DNA of 64,000 bases from Sorghum bicolor (lineage: Eukaryota; Streptophyta; Magnoliopsida; Poales; Poaceae): NCBI RefSeq assembly GCF_000003195.3, contig NC_012872.2, positions 51,503,695 to 51,567,694 of the forward strand. The letters run 5' to 3'. The position numbers and the translations under genes were made by a program. Positions 1 to 11,125 of this stretch are shown piece after piece. The stretch's first letter is position 1. Each line of letters starts with the position of its first letter. The notes under the pieces were generated by a model. That model saw nothing but the letters and a program-made list of their open reading frames with translations. It searched no databases and was not told the origin of the DNA.

Positions 1-2572
1 TTCTTCCTGATAGGTTGTTGTACGACAGGTTGAGCTTGCTTAACGTTGTGATATCTGATAAACTGGAAGGTATTTCGCCGGAGAGTTCATTCCATGAAAA
101 ATCTAGAGACTCCAATGATCTTAGCTGGCCGATCTTCTCTGGAATTTTACCTGACAACTGATTATGTGATAGGTTCAATACTGCCATTCCAACAAGAGAT
201 GTTATTTCCTCTGGGATCTCCCCGACTATGTTGTTGTGGGAAAGGTCAAGGGCAACCATATATACGACATTGCTGGTGTAGTCAAGATACTGGCCTTTGG
301 ATACCACTTCTAGGCTGTCATCAAATTTCGCATAATATGTGTCAGACGCTGATGAAGGCCTTTCATAACTCCAGTATAAAGGATTTTCCAGTGGCTGCTG
401 GTGATCCTGGTCAGGGATCATTGCTGTCAAGTTGGCCAGTGACTCAGGTATAGAGCCTGATATTCTGTTATATGCAAGGTCCAAGAACTGTAGGTGGCCA
501 AGCTCCATGAGCTGAACTGGAATAGAGCCTGAGAACATATTATTCCGCAACCGGAGATAAGACAATTGTGGCAACATTTTTGCTATCCATGTTGGCAGCT
601 CTCCAATGTGTTTGTTATGGGCAAGATCGAGTAGAATCAGCTCAGGGAAACTTTGCACAAACAAAGGAAAATTTCCAGACAGGCTATTTTCGTACAAGAC
701 CAGAGCTAACATGGATTTGTTCTGGGTTTCTTTTGATCCATCAAAACATAGGGGAAGCTGTCCAACTAGATGGTTTTTTGCCAGATCCAAAACACATAAA
801 AACTGTAGTTGACAAATATATGATGGAATAGTCCCAGTGATTTTGTTTTCAGAAAGTAATAAATCCAGAAGGTACGGAGCCCCAAATTTCGTTGGTAATG
901 GCCCTGACAGTGAGTTCTTGGAAATGTCAAGTTCTTGCAGATACCTTGGCAACTGGGGTAGAATACCTGTCAGGTTGTTGGAGTTGAAATCAAATATTAA
1001 AGCTGAAGACATAAACTCCAGTGTCCTTGGTAACTTTCCACTAATTTGGTTACAAGAGATGTTTAGGTATGTAGTATTCGAAAACACAGACCAAAACCAA
1101 TCTGGGAGATAATCAACTATGCCTGTGTCAGAAATGTCAAGGTAAATAAGATCCCTTTGCCCTTGAAGCCATAAAGGAAAATAAGGCCCCGTTTGGCAAT
1201 GGGGGAAATAAGCCATCCGCAACTTAAAAGGAGGAATCCAACTCAAGTTGATCACCATTTGGACGGAATTGTATGATAAATCTAACTCCTCCAGATTCAC
1301 TAGGCTGGCTAAGTGTTCCTCTGATATGGACCCATTGAGGTGGTTGCCATCTAGATCCAGTGTCCTGAGTTTGCTGGGCATACCAATTTCCAGAGGTATT
1401 GACCCCACAAGCATGTTAGAGGAGAGTTGAAGAATGCTCAGATTAGTCCATCGATTTATCCAGTTCGGAATTTCCCCACTGATATTGGTTGTAGATAGAT
1501 CTAGCAACTCTAACTTACTCCATGCACAAGGAGGGAGCCCATCTAAAAATTCTGCCATATCTTGATTGATCTTATTTGACCACAATGTTAGCTCCCTCAA
1601 ATTGCATAGATTTTCGAGTGGTTTCGCCTTTACATCACTAAGATGATTGCCTCCGAGGTTAAGTACTTCAAGGGAAGTCATGTTGCCCATGGCACCTGGA
1701 AGTGGCCCAACAATCATATTGTTCATTAGGTCAAGATGCCTGATGGTACTAGCATGCCAGAACCAGTAGCTGGGATTCAAGGTGTTGATTCTATTGTCTG
1801 ATAGATCTACTATCTCAAGTGATGTGAGGTTAGAATCCACAATAGCTGGATATGGAAAAGGCAGTTGGCACGCATGGAGACGAAGGACTCTTAAATTAGA
1901 AAGCTTGTTAAGCACTTGAACCCAATCGCCGGTTATACTGAGATTCACACCACTCATGTCGAGAAACACTAGCAAAGGGAGACGTGCTAGCCATGAGATG
2001 TCCTCACTATGCATATTATTTTCTTCATCATTCCAAGTGGTGTCAATATCAAGATATTGCAGTTTAGAGAGGTTACCAAGATGAGGAGGCACTCTACCAC
2101 TGAAATCCGTGGAGGAGAGGTTGAGATAAACCAAGTTCGGCAATGAGCCCAAGAATCTCGGTATCTGTACCGCTTCTCCCCCCAGAAGATTCCCGCTGAG
2201 GTCAAGATACTCCAGATGATGCAGAGCAAGTAAAGAAGAGCTTATCTTCCCACGCATCCCATGAGGATACTCGGAGTGTATCGGAGGATGAAGTAGATCA
2301 TCCAGGAAGAAACTGTTGCGGAGGTCGATCTTGAGAACATGGCCCGTGCTGTAGCTGCAGTTGACACCAGTCCACCGGCAGCAGTCATCGCCATTCCAAG
2401 AAGCAAGGAGCTTCTGCGGATCGCTTTGGATGCCAGACTTGAAGGAAAGCAGTGCATCCCTCTCATATGGAAAGCACGCGCCATTGGTTTGTGCAGCATA
2501 AGCAGAGGACGAAATGGTGGTCGTGGTGGTGATCAGAACAAGCAGGAAACAAAAGATTGCAGCTACATCCAT
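1..2572 (-). CDS. LRR receptor-like protein (RLP), partial at left edge
   Basis: The reverse strand is open from the ATG at 2572-2570 to base 1 (857 codons, no stop, no intron). Residues 1-27 are a signal peptide with a hydrophobic core and an SSSAYA-like cleavage region. Residues about 33-72 form an LRR N-cap with a CCRW-TGV motif, followed by many extracellular plant-type LRRs (L-x-x-L-x-L-S-x-N, G-x-I-P). An island stretch (LEVVSKGQ, DYTSNVVY) precedes the last repeats, which end with LSYNNLSGR at the edge. This layout is that of plant RLPs of the Cf/EIX type, which sit in the plasma membrane and detect ligands with a partner kinase. The acidic stretch, membrane helix and short tail expected next lie outside the window. 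I see no frameshift. An LRR receptor kinase is possible, because the C-terminus is not visible, but the island and single-exon form favour an RLP. Ligand unknown. Confidence 0.9.
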   Translation of the reverse strand, partial: MDVAAIFCFLLVLITTTTTISSSAYAAQTNGACFPYERDALLSFKSGIQSDPQKLLASWNGDDCCRWTGVNCSYSTGHVLKIDLRNSFFLDDLLHPPIHSEYPHGMRGKISSSLLALHHLEYLDLSGNLLGGEAVQIPRFLGSLPNLVYLNLSSTDFSGRVPPHLGNLSKLQYLDIDTTWNDEENNMHSEDISWLARLPLLVFLDMSGVNLSITGDWVQVLNKLSNLRVLRLHACQLPFPYPAIVDSNLTSLEIVDLSDNRINTLNPSYWFWHASTIRHLDLMNNMIVGPLPGAMGNMTSLEVLNLGGNHLSDVKAKPLENLCNLRELTLWSNKINQDMAEFLDGLPPCAWSKLELLDLSTTNISGEIPNWINRWTNLSILQLSSNMLVGSIPLEIGMPSKLRTLDLDGNHLNGSISEEHLASLVNLEELDLSYNSVQMVINLSWIPPFKLRMAYFPHCQTGPYFPLWLQGQRDLIYLDISDTGIVDYLPDWFWSVFSNTTYLNISCNQISGKLPRTLEFMSSALIFDFNSNNLTGILPQLPRYLQELDISKNSLSGPLPTKFGAPYLLDLLLSENKITGTIPSYICQLQFLCVLDLAKNHLVGQLPLCFDGSKETQNKSMLALVLYENSLSGNFPLFVQSFPELILLDLAHNKHIGELPTWIAKMLPQLSYLRLRNNMFSGSIPVQLMELGHLQFLDLAYNRISGSIPESLANLTAMIPDQDHQQPLENPLYWSYERPSSASDTYYAKFDDSLEVVSKGQYLDYTSNVVYMVALDLSHNNIVGEIPEEITSLVGMAVLNLSHNQLSGKIPEKIGQLRSLESLDFSWNELSGEIPSSLSDITTLSKLNLSYNNLSGR

Positions 2573-2700
2573 GGAGGGTATAGGAGTAGCACGAGTTCCT
2601 TTGAGTTTTCTGGTTTTCCAGCCAACCAGTTTGTACTCGCAATATGAAGGGGGGAAAAGTAGGAATAGGCTCTAGCCGGCAAACTAGTCAAATGATGATA

Positions 2701-2965
2701 CCCACTCCTTTCAAAAAGTAAAGACCCTAGAAGTTTAGTCAAAGTTAGATTGTTATAAGTTTGATCATATTTATAGAAACATGTATCTCAATATCCATGA
2801 TAACAAATTTGTACCATTCAATTTGTCACGTAATATAGTTTTATAATATACCTTTTCTATGCCATAAATATTAATAATTTTCTCTATTAACTTAATCAAA
2901 TTTGTAACTATTTGGTTGGCTTTAATTAAGCATGCAAGTTTTTATTACTTTTTGAACGGAGGGAT
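2701..2965. mobile_element. Stowaway-like MITE
   Basis: The left end reads CTCCTTTCAAAAAGTAA and the right end, reversed, CTCCGTTCAAAAAGTAA, giving near-identical termini of the Stowaway/mariner MITE kind around an AT-rich core of about 265 bp. TA dinucleotides flank both ends. It lies just upstream of the LRR gene, so it may carry part of that promoter. Related right ends occur near 7010-7040 and 7150-7180. Ends are set by eye to a few bases. Confidence 0.6.
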
Positions 2966-3954
2966 TATGTCTTCCACCGAACTGCGAATCAAAGTCGCAA
3001 ATGAGACTGCTAGGCAAACTACGGCAAACAACCTCTTTGCCAAGTGTTAAATGGTTTGCTGAGTGCTCGACAAAGAAGCTCTTTGTCGATTGTCAAAAAA
3101 AAAAACACTTAGCAAAAAAACACTCGGCAAAGAGACTTCTTTTGTTAGAAAAGACACTCAGCAAAAAAGCCTCTTTATCGAGTGTTTTTTCTAACACTCG
3201 ACAAAGAAGCCTTTTTGTTGAGTGTTTTTTTTACATTCGCTAGACCTTCTTTGCCGAGTGTCAAACAAAAAACATTCGGCAAAAAAATTTCAAATTGAAT
3301 TTTAAATTCCTAAATGAATTTAAATCAAAAAGTTTTCAACTACAAGGTTGTATAACTTTTCAAGATCTACAACCTTTATTGTGGTCATTTCTTCATTTAA
3401 CAAAGTAAAAATAAATTTGTTTACAAATTTTGCATCTCTCTTCTAGTTTATGAAACTAAAAGAGAGATATATACGATTTGTGAAAAATATTAGAATCACT
3501 ATGTCAAATCACCAAATGATCAAACAACCAAAATAAACTTTGTAGATCATAAGAAGTTATGAAATTTTGTATGTGGAAACTTTTTCATTTGATTTCATCT
3601 TCAAAATTGTGTCTTTATTTGAAATTTTTAAATTTTGAATTTATCAAACGACCTCAAACTTCCTAAGTAACCTTTTTAGATCTCAAAAAGCTATAAAATT
3701 TTATAGTTGATAATTTTTTTATTTGAAACCATCTTGTCATGCAACACCTATGTTTGAATTTCTCAAATTTAAAATTTAAATTTTGTAAACGACCTCGGAT
3801 GGAGAAACTCTGTTAATTAAAATTGTAGGTCGCGAAAAGTTATGAAACTTTATAGTTGACGACTTTTTGATTTAAAATTATTTAGGGCTTCTAAAAATTA
3901 ATTTACACATTATTTGGTATAATATATGAGGAATCGAAATACAATTTCGACACA

Positions 3955-4060
3955 AGTGACAGTGTGGTGAAGTGTTTAGGGAGGAAGACATGTGAGAGGG
4001 AGGTCATGGGTTCAAATCCCACCAGCCGTATAGCTACGAAATTTGCAAAAAAAAAAATCA
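3955..4060 (+). mobile_element. tRNA-like SINE head with A-rich tail
   Basis: An A-box match TGGTGAAGTGT (3965-3975) lies 33 bases before a B-box match GGTTCAAATCC (4009-4019), spacing compatible with RNA polymerase III promoters. After the B box come CACCAGCCG, a short body and an A-run (about 4048-4058). No tRNA cloverleaf can be drawn, so this is not a tRNA gene. It most resembles the head of a short tRNA-derived SINE. The short length and missing target duplications keep confidence moderate. Confidence 0.45.
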
Positions 4061-4520
4061 ACTTGCTATTTTGATGGAGACAGGTGGGCACGAAATTTGC
4101 AAAAAAAAAAAAATCAACTTGCTATTTTGATGGAGACAGGTGGGCACTGGCCGTTGGGGATTTTGATGGAGACAGGTGGGCACTGGCCGTTGGGGCCTTC
4201 CCCGAGAACATTCACGGGTTCGTATAGCACCAGCTGCATAGCTGTGAAATTTGTAAAAAAAATACACTTATGATTTCTATGAAGACGGTTGGGCACTGGC
4301 GAAATTTGCAAAAAAAAAAAAAAAAACAACTTGCTATTTTGATGGAGACAGGTGGGCACTGGCCGTTGGGGATTTTGATGGAGACAGGTGGGCACTGGCC
4401 GTTGGGGCCTTCCCCGAGAACATTCACGGGTTCGTATAGCACCAGCTGCATAGCTGTGAAATTTGTAAAAAAAAATACACTTGTGATTTCTATGAAGACG
4501 GTTGGGCACTGGCCGTTGGG
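4035..4520 (+). repeat. Nested tandem duplications with A-runs
   Basis: A motif beginning GCTATTTTGATGGAGACAGG recurs at 4064, 4121 and 4333, giving periods of 57 and 212 bases. The larger unit includes the A-run, the repeated GGGCACTGGCCGTTGGGG segments, the phrase AACATTCACGGGTTCG and a second A-run. Several long reading frames on both strands here are only products of this repetition. The A-runs suggest the duplications grew out of the SINE-like insert just upstream. Confidence 0.8.
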
Positions 4521-4526
4521 GCCTTC

Positions 4527-4802
4527 TAGGGATGAAAACGGTACGGATATTTTCCGACCGTATTCGAAACCGAATTCGTTTAGAGAGGTTCTGATGTGTC
4601 CGTATCCGAGTCCGAATGTTTAACATCCGATATCGTATCCGTATCCGAATACTTAAATCGTATATTTATGATGTCGACATCCAATCATATCTTATCCGAC
4701 ATGATTGACATTATCCGTATTCGTTTCCGAATCCGACCAGAAATATGAAAAAAAATATGATATCGGTGATATCCGTCCGTATCCGATCCGTTTTCATCCC
4801 TA
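4527..4802. mobile_element. hAT-type MITE with perfect 8-bp target duplication
   Basis: The terminal inverted repeat TAGGGATGAAAACGG is perfect at both ends, and the element is flanked by the 8-bp direct repeat GGGCCTTC (4519-4526 and 4803-4810), diagnostic of hAT transposition. The 276-bp core is rich in TCCGTATCCGA-like motifs in both orientations. It has no coding capacity. It inserted into the duplicated segment inside the CACTA element and is therefore younger than both. Confidence 0.9.
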
Positions 4803-5055
4803 GGGCCTTCCCTGAAAAAAAAATTATTCCTATTTTTTCAGGTATTTTTTATATCTTTATCGAGTGTCTAGAGCACTCGGCAAAAACTTTTGCCGAGTGT
4901 TCGACATCTGGCACTCGGTAAAGGAGCCCTTTGCCGAATATAGCTCTGTCGAGATCCCTTTGCTAAGTGTGGCACTCGGCAAAGCCTTTGCTGAGTGCAA
5001 ATATAGTTTTGCTGAGTGCCCCAAGCACTCAGCAAAGGACCGGCCTGTGATAGTG

Positions 5056-7177
5056 ATATGATTGTCCATGAATACTACACTCCTGTTTGGATATAAAGCA
5101 TTTTTAGAGTTTTAGGGAAAAAAATACCATAGTTTTGTGAAATACTTTAGTTTTAGAGTGTCATAAAGTGTTTGGGTGCAACAAATTTTATGTTTTTAAA
5201 TACCATGATATTGCCAAAACGGTAGTCTTTTTGGAGTTTTTAAAAACTCCACTCTATACCTCTTTTTTCTAAACCACAATTTTGTACATCAGTGGTTCTA
5301 AGACTATATTTTCTTGATAATATAGTTTATTAATACTATAACATACTGTGGCACGGTAGGGTCTTGCCAGAGCTCTGTCATCATGGCCGCATTCGCGGAG
5401 CTCCAGTGAGACCCTATCGCACCCGCGGCAACCTCCTCCTTCCCCTCCCACCATCACCACCATCTTCTCTAATTCTAGCGAGATTCCCCCACCCCAACTT
5501 GGACAGAACACCGCTAACATCGCCAAGGCCCCTAAACCGCCTGGCCACCATCACCACGGCCTAGCCTGCCTGCCTCCCCTAGCCCACCCCTTCAATAGCC
5601 ACCAGAGTTAGAGAAGAAAGAGGGGAATAAGCTCACTAGAACTCTAGCCATCGCCGTTGTCGTCTTTGTCTCCGGTGGGCATAGTTCCAGGAGGAGGAGA
5701 AGGAGGAGCCCATTGAAGAGTTGAGATGGCAGACTAGAAGAAGGTGAATTCTAAAACTTATCATTTTGGACGATCTAGCGAAGACTATACTCCTCTATTT
5801 AAGTTCTCTAGCACATTGTAACCAAACAAGGTGCTACCTTAGTAAGAGCTCACCTAACCCATTCTAGGAGCAAGGTCACACAAACCTATACCACTAGTAC
5901 TTTGCAAACTGGGAGAGCTCTAAACAACTAGTAAGCAAAAGCACAAAGCTCCTCAGCGTCCGACTTCGCCGAAACTTTTCTCCAGTGCTATGGATAATAG
6001 GCATTCTATTTTCACAAAAACACCGAATCCTGCCTCACAAGTTCGGCGGGAGGGAGAGAGAAACCCAAACCCCTCTCTACCTATTAAACTCCACCTCCTT
6101 TGCAAAAGTGCTAACACCTCTAAGTATACACCACCATGTGCATGTGTGTTAGCTTTTCACAAACAATTTTCCAAAGGAGTTAGCCTCTCAACTTTCCACG
6201 CCACTCGATCCTAACACGTATGCAAAGTTAGATCGCTCAAGTGGCACTAGATGACCGATATGCAAACAAGTTTGTCCCTCTTGATAGTATGGTCATCTAA
6301 CCTAAATCCGATCATCAACTTCTCTACACACCTATGACCAATGAAATGGAAAAGCCCTAGGTTATACCTTTGCCTTGCGCATTCCATTCCATCTCCTCCA
6401 ATGTTGATGCAACACATGCAACAACCAATCACAAATGATATGATCCACTTCATATCATCATATGACCGTATTGGTTCATCGATCTTGACCTCACTTACCC
6501 TTAACCATTGCCTCGGTCCATCAACATCAAGTCTTGCTCAAGCTTCAGCGTCACATGTGGTCCCTCGCTTCAAAGCTTCCGACTTGCCCTTCACACTTGC
6601 AACCGGTCCATCGAGCCAAGCCTCATCTTGATCTTCTCCACCTTGGTTACATGACTCCATGACATATCTCATATGCAATGAGCTCCTCTATCATCATATA
6701 ATCACCTATGGACTAATCTCTTATGTATCTCACATAAATATTATTAGTCCACCTAAGTTGTCACTCAATTACCAAAACCAAACAAGGACCTTTCACCCGC
6801 CTACATTGTCGGCGTCAGCACCGCCTGAACCCGACGTCGCCGCTATCACCGGAGGGGGAGAGATAGAGAGGAGCCACATTGGGGTGCGGGCATGGGTGCT
6901 GCAGGCACGAATCAGACACTCGATGATGCTTCATGTCGATCTAGTGGCCTTAAAAATTGGATGTTGGAGAGGGATAAAAAAGCATTGTTTATCATTTCTA
7001 TAAACATACAAGTTTTTTTACTCTTTGAATGGATGGATTGGGTCTTTCAGCAAAATTGCCCATGCTAATGAGACTGCTAGGCAGTGACATGATTGTCCAC
7101 ATAAATATTAATATTTTTCTCTATTAACTTAATCAAATTTACAATTGTTTTCTTTTACTTTTTGAATGGATGGATTA
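5056..7177. other. Gene-free stretch with an LTR-like relic
   Basis: No intact gene is seen. 5340-5720 is GC-richer and proline/serine-like on the plus strand but has no credible start, splice sites or known motif. 5750-6830 has the look of a decayed LTR of a grass LTR retrotransposon (promoter-like CT-rich phrases, no coding, ending ACCAAACAAGGACCTTTCA), but I cannot find a second copy or clean ends. 7000-7090 and 7140-7177 repeat the right end of the Stowaway-like MITE at 2701-2965 and the sequence flanking the CACTA insertion. Confidence 0.4.
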
Positions 7178-7503
7178 GAGCATCTCGAGCAGTCCCCCAA
7201 TACAACTCCCCTAATAAAATAGTATTGGGTAGCCCAATATTACTTTATAGATTTATTGGGAAAGATATCGTAGTAGTACCCTAACATATCTCCTCCAATA
7301 ACCATATAAAAGGTGGATCTCAAGTGAGTGTAAGAGAAAATATGGATGAAAAGTGGTAGTTGGGATGGTCCCCATGGTGTTGGGGGAGTTGTATCTCCCC
7401 TTTCTTTGAGGAGAGATGAGAGAAATATTGGTGGCCATTAAAAAAAGAGAGGTATTGAGGGACTGCTGAAAAAGTAGTATATTTCTTTATGGGGATGATG
7501 CTC
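7178..7503. mobile_element. Tourist-like MITE, right end disturbed
   Basis: It begins GAGCATCTCGAGCAGTCCCC after a TTA and contains the inverse GGGACTGCTG near 7460, followed about 25 bases later by GATGCTC. This looks like a Tourist/Harbinger-type element of the same end family as the one at 7727, with extra bases inserted near its right end. There is no coding potential; several TTGGGTAGCCC-like motifs are inside. Confidence 0.5.
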
Positions 7504-7726
7504 GGCAAAACTACTGCACATTGAAAAGTGACAAATGACTTTGCTAGGTAATGATATGATTGTCTAGATGTGCGAGTGAAAAGTCGTCTTGACTTGGTTG
7601 TAGTGGACACAAGTCTCCCCTTTCATTTTCTTATTGGCATCCACTACAGAGTACTGATGTTGTGTTTGCTGTTGTGGCGTGAGGGACCGCATGTATGGTG
7701 CATTGAATCATTCCCCACTTGTCTAA

Positions 7727-8429
7727 GAGCATCTCCAGCAGTACTACGACTATCTAAATGTCTGGTTAGGTAGCCATCTATTTTTGTACTACCTATATTT
7801 TGTCTCCAACTCCAACAGTACTACCTAAAACATGGCTCCTAAATTTACTTTAGCAGTCTATGACATTAAAAACCCATATATCATCTTCTTCCTTGCTGCC
7901 ATCGAAGAACTCGGTCATGGATAGCTTTCCGCCTCCCCCGTCCCCGGCCTCCAAGCGCCCGTGCCGACTTCGCCCTCGCCGCACTTCTCCTCGCGCTCGA
8001 CCCAACGTACCCGAAGGTGGCCGAGGCCGCGCTCGAGTGCGTCGCCGGCCTCCTCTCCCTCCGCCTCCTTCTCGGCGACGTCCATGTCGCTGACCCCTCC
8101 CCGATCTCGAAGCTCTTCGCCGCGGTGCTCTCCTGCATCTCGTTCGGTGGCAGCGGGAACGAAGCACTCAAGTTGGCCGATGGGGAGGAGGCGCGCGACG
8201 GCAGGGAGGAGGCGTGCGATCGGGAGATATCGGGGCAAGACGCGCAGGAGGCGGTGTCGCGTGCGGGAGGAGAGAGGAAGAGGAAAAAAAGGTAGCCAGG
8301 TTTGTTGGCCCAACAGATGTAGGTAGTGGGAAAAGAGATTTGTTGGGCCAACAAAATTAGGTAGTCAAGTAGGTAGCCTGTTGGAGTGAGTATTTTGGAG
8401 TGGGTTTTGGTAGCCTGCTGGAGATGCTC
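7727..8429. mobile_element. Tourist/Harbinger-type element carrying a coding fragment
   Basis: Perfect 15-base TIRs (GAGCATCTCCAGCAG) bound a 703-bp element flanked by TAA on both sides (7724-7726 and 8430-8432), the 3-bp target typical of PIF/Harbinger elements. The ends are AT-rich, but 7915-8290 is strongly GC-rich and codon-like, unlike any other part of the element. This is the signature of a captured host gene piece. Confidence 0.8.
7966..8172 (+). pseudogene. Captured gene fragment (helical-repeat-like) inside TIR element
   Basis: The plus frame starting at 7966 reads as an alanine/leucine-rich helical protein (DFALAALLLALD, then VAEAALECVAGLLSL, then SPISKLFAAVLSCISF). High GC and third-position bias indicate a once-functional exon. 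The pattern resembles armadillo-type helical repeats, but I cannot name the parent gene. There is no in-frame start at the edge of the fragment; downstream of about 8172 the frame continues into low-complexity charged sequence to a stop near 8295. It is probably not expressed as a functional protein. Confidence 0.5.
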
Positions 8430-11125
8430 TAACAATCCAAGTATGCAATCAACTGATCCTCCTTCAACTATAAAACTTGACATAACTCCTCTATTATCTC
8501 CCGAAACCGGACATGTAACCCAATGGTCGTTTCCCTCGTAATCTTTTTTCCTTTTATGTTTATTTTGGCTAAATCTATGAAACTCGTAGTAAAACATAGA
8601 AAATAATAGAATGAAAATATAATTTTTTTGACTTCACGTGAGTATATTTACACAATGAACTTATATGATATAATATGCTTTCAATATAAAGTTTTTATTG
8701 TAGGTTTAAATTTATATTTTTCCATAATGAAGTCATAGCTGTATTTTCTACAGTGCAATTGTAGTAAAAATTTTATGGTGGCCTAATCATTGTATTCATG
8801 AGATGTAGTAAAATATCATCCTCATTGGATCATGTACGGCTAAGTTATAGATTTATCTAGGTTTATTCTTGTTAAATAGTTTTAAATAATTAAAGGTGTG
8901 TAAAAATAGAAAATATGTGTTCTCTGTATAACGTTAGTATTTTATATCTTATGAACACTTAAGGGCATGTTCGGTTAGCCATTCGTAGCTTGGAACGGCC
9001 CGGAACATTTCCAGCCCAATATAAAATATCGAATGGTTCCAGACCGTTCCAGCCCATAAACAAATGGGCTCTAACATGGAAACACATATTTTCTGTTTTT
9101 ACACTATTAACTAAGAAAACTATTTAACAAGTACAAACTTAAAAAAAATATATAACCCAGTCGTACATGATCCAATAAGCATATATTTTTTACTATAGCT
9201 CAAACATGTAATGATCAACCGACCATAAAAATTTATCATAATTTGACCAAAGAAACTATAGCTATAAATTAATTACACAAAAGCATAGCTCTAAATTTAC
9301 AACAAAAACTTTGTACTAGAACAAATCTCATATGTTTCAGACCTCATGTATAAATCCACTTTACTAGTGAAGTTAACTTTTTTTGTTTCAGCTCTATAAA
9401 TAGCTCTATCGGTGGAGCTAGAGTCATTTTGATAAATTGTTTGGCAAAATAGCTCCACATATAGAGCTCTTTTAAACATACTTTTACCAAACCCAATGCA
9501 AAGCCCACTAAAAATAAGGTGAAGCTACTTTTTTTTGCTCCATCCCACCTCAAAACATCTATGAGAGCATAATTTAAGAGGCTTTCTGTGTCAAAACTGT
9601 TTTATTTTATCTTGTTTGGCATAAAATAGCTCCTAAAGTCATGAAAAAGTCATGCTAGACAGGACCTCAATGTAGCTTTACTCATGTCGAGTCCAACATA
9701 GTTGGATTTCCATTTTACGATTTTCCTATAATTTTAAAGATTCCGCTGAAATAAATATAAAAAAAGAAATATCAGTGAGGAAATTAGCCATGGACTCACG
9801 TGTCGATGAGCGAGGAGCTGCGTTTGTGATAGTTTGATAAGTTTATTTAGAAATTTTTGTGATAGTTGAGCAGGTAAAAATACCCTTGTCGCAAGTGCCT
9901 GCACATCATTGGACTGTATTCTGTTTGTTTCTCAATCGATTTTTTTCTAACCAGTAAAAAGAGGACACGAATACCAAATGTCCATAGCTGATCCTGAAGC
10001 AGCAAAATGCAAACCCTCCAAAAGTCTTCGTAACTTGGTAATAAGTGACACTTTTATGACAAACATCTAATACCTCATCGACACAATGATATAATGACAA
10101 ATTCAAAAACACTACTAACCTGAAGTCTCAATATGACTATATGATACTTTCGTCAAAAAGATAGATAAAAAAAAAAATGAGTCTAATAATAGGCAAATCG
10201 AAAAATTGGATATCATGAATCACATAGTTGGTCATGGCGACTTGGTGAGACATTGAACACACGTCAATATATACATGTGAGCCTGCTTGCTTGGAAGTAC
10301 TGTTCGCTGATTTATTGTGAGAGAAAAATAATGTTTGTCAGATAAGCTCAAACGGATAGTCTAACAGTCCCTAACTGTAAAGATATTGGTTTCATGGCTG
10401 CCTTGTTTAGTTCCTCTCTTAAAGTTTACTTCCTATCCCATCCCACCGGATGTTTGGACATATGTATAGAATATTAAATATAGACTTAAAAATAATTAAT
10501 TACACAGATTCTGACTATTTCTGCGAGGCGAATCTTTTAAGTTTAATTAGTCTATGATTTGACAATGTGGTGCTACAGTAAAGCTACTGCAAATATATAC
10601 TAATGATGGATTAATTAGGCTTAATAAATTCATCACACGGAGTAGTGAAAACTTCTGTAATTTATTTTATTATTACTATTCGACTACTCACATGTGACAT
10701 CCCGATGTGACAGCCGATGTGATACCCGAGACTAAACCGAAAAGATGACGACAATAGCCATAATCAGCAGCTGCCTCCTGGTAGTAATATGTAAGTAAGC
10801 ACTAATGACAGTGACACGGACTACAACTTGCACATGAATAAGTACCCACTGGCAGCAGCATGCACTGGCATGTAACTCATCCAATTGTATCGCAATTGAC
10901 TGAGCACTACTATGCATATCAGTCATTCACTCATTTTACGATCTGAAAAGTGCAACACTTAATCAGTCATTGATACAAAGGTGCAACGCGATTCAGTCAA
11001 TGTTTCTCCCCATTAGAGATTGAAAGTAAGCTACAATTTGAAGATACATTCTACATATATTACTACTATTAGAATTAGATCAGTAGTTTATACTGAAGCT
11101 ATCTTCAAGAAACTTATACTGAAGG
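8430..11125. other. AT-rich intergenic stretch with MITE fragments
   Basis: No gene is seen. 8965-9070 has the look of a TIR-element end (GGCATGTTCGGTTAGCC) without a clear partner. 10396-10640 is a diverged copy of the Tourist family whose better copy lies at 29097-29328: it shares CCTTGTTTAGTTC, the cGAATCTTTTaAG segment and the GTGCTACAGTAAA segment, but its right end is lost. The rest is unremarkable AT-rich sequence. Confidence 0.5.

Larger units (their letters stand above)
3017..5055. mobile_element. Non-autonomous CACTA (En/Spm-like) element, decayed left end
   Basis: The right end, reversed, begins CACTATCACAGGCCGG. The left end at 3017 reads AACTA in the same alignment, so the first base of the CACTA terminus has changed. 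Both ends carry 200-300 bp of subterminal repeats built on CACTCGGCAAAG and TTTGCCGAGTG in both orientations (3030-3290 and 4860-5045), the usual binding-site layout of grass CACTA elements. No transposase is present. The interior (3300-4850) is AT-rich and holds a tRNA-like SINE head, local duplications and a hAT MITE. Flanking three-base duplications (gca versus ata) do not match, consistent with age. Confidence 0.75.

Noticed and set aside
3965..4020. A tRNA gene at the A/B boxes
   Set aside because: No acceptor or anticodon stem can be drawn; only promoter-like boxes remain.
4114..4626. Long overlapping frames on both strands (up to 170 codons) with repeated Gly/Pro/Trp-like peptides
   Set aside because: They arise from the 57- and 212-base tandem duplications and the A-runs; the same peptide repeats in two frames and there is no start or splice logic.
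7881..8597. A 238-codon minus-strand frame across the captured fragment
   Set aside because: It runs through the TIR and AT-rich flanks and is the complement of codon-biased plus-strand sequence.
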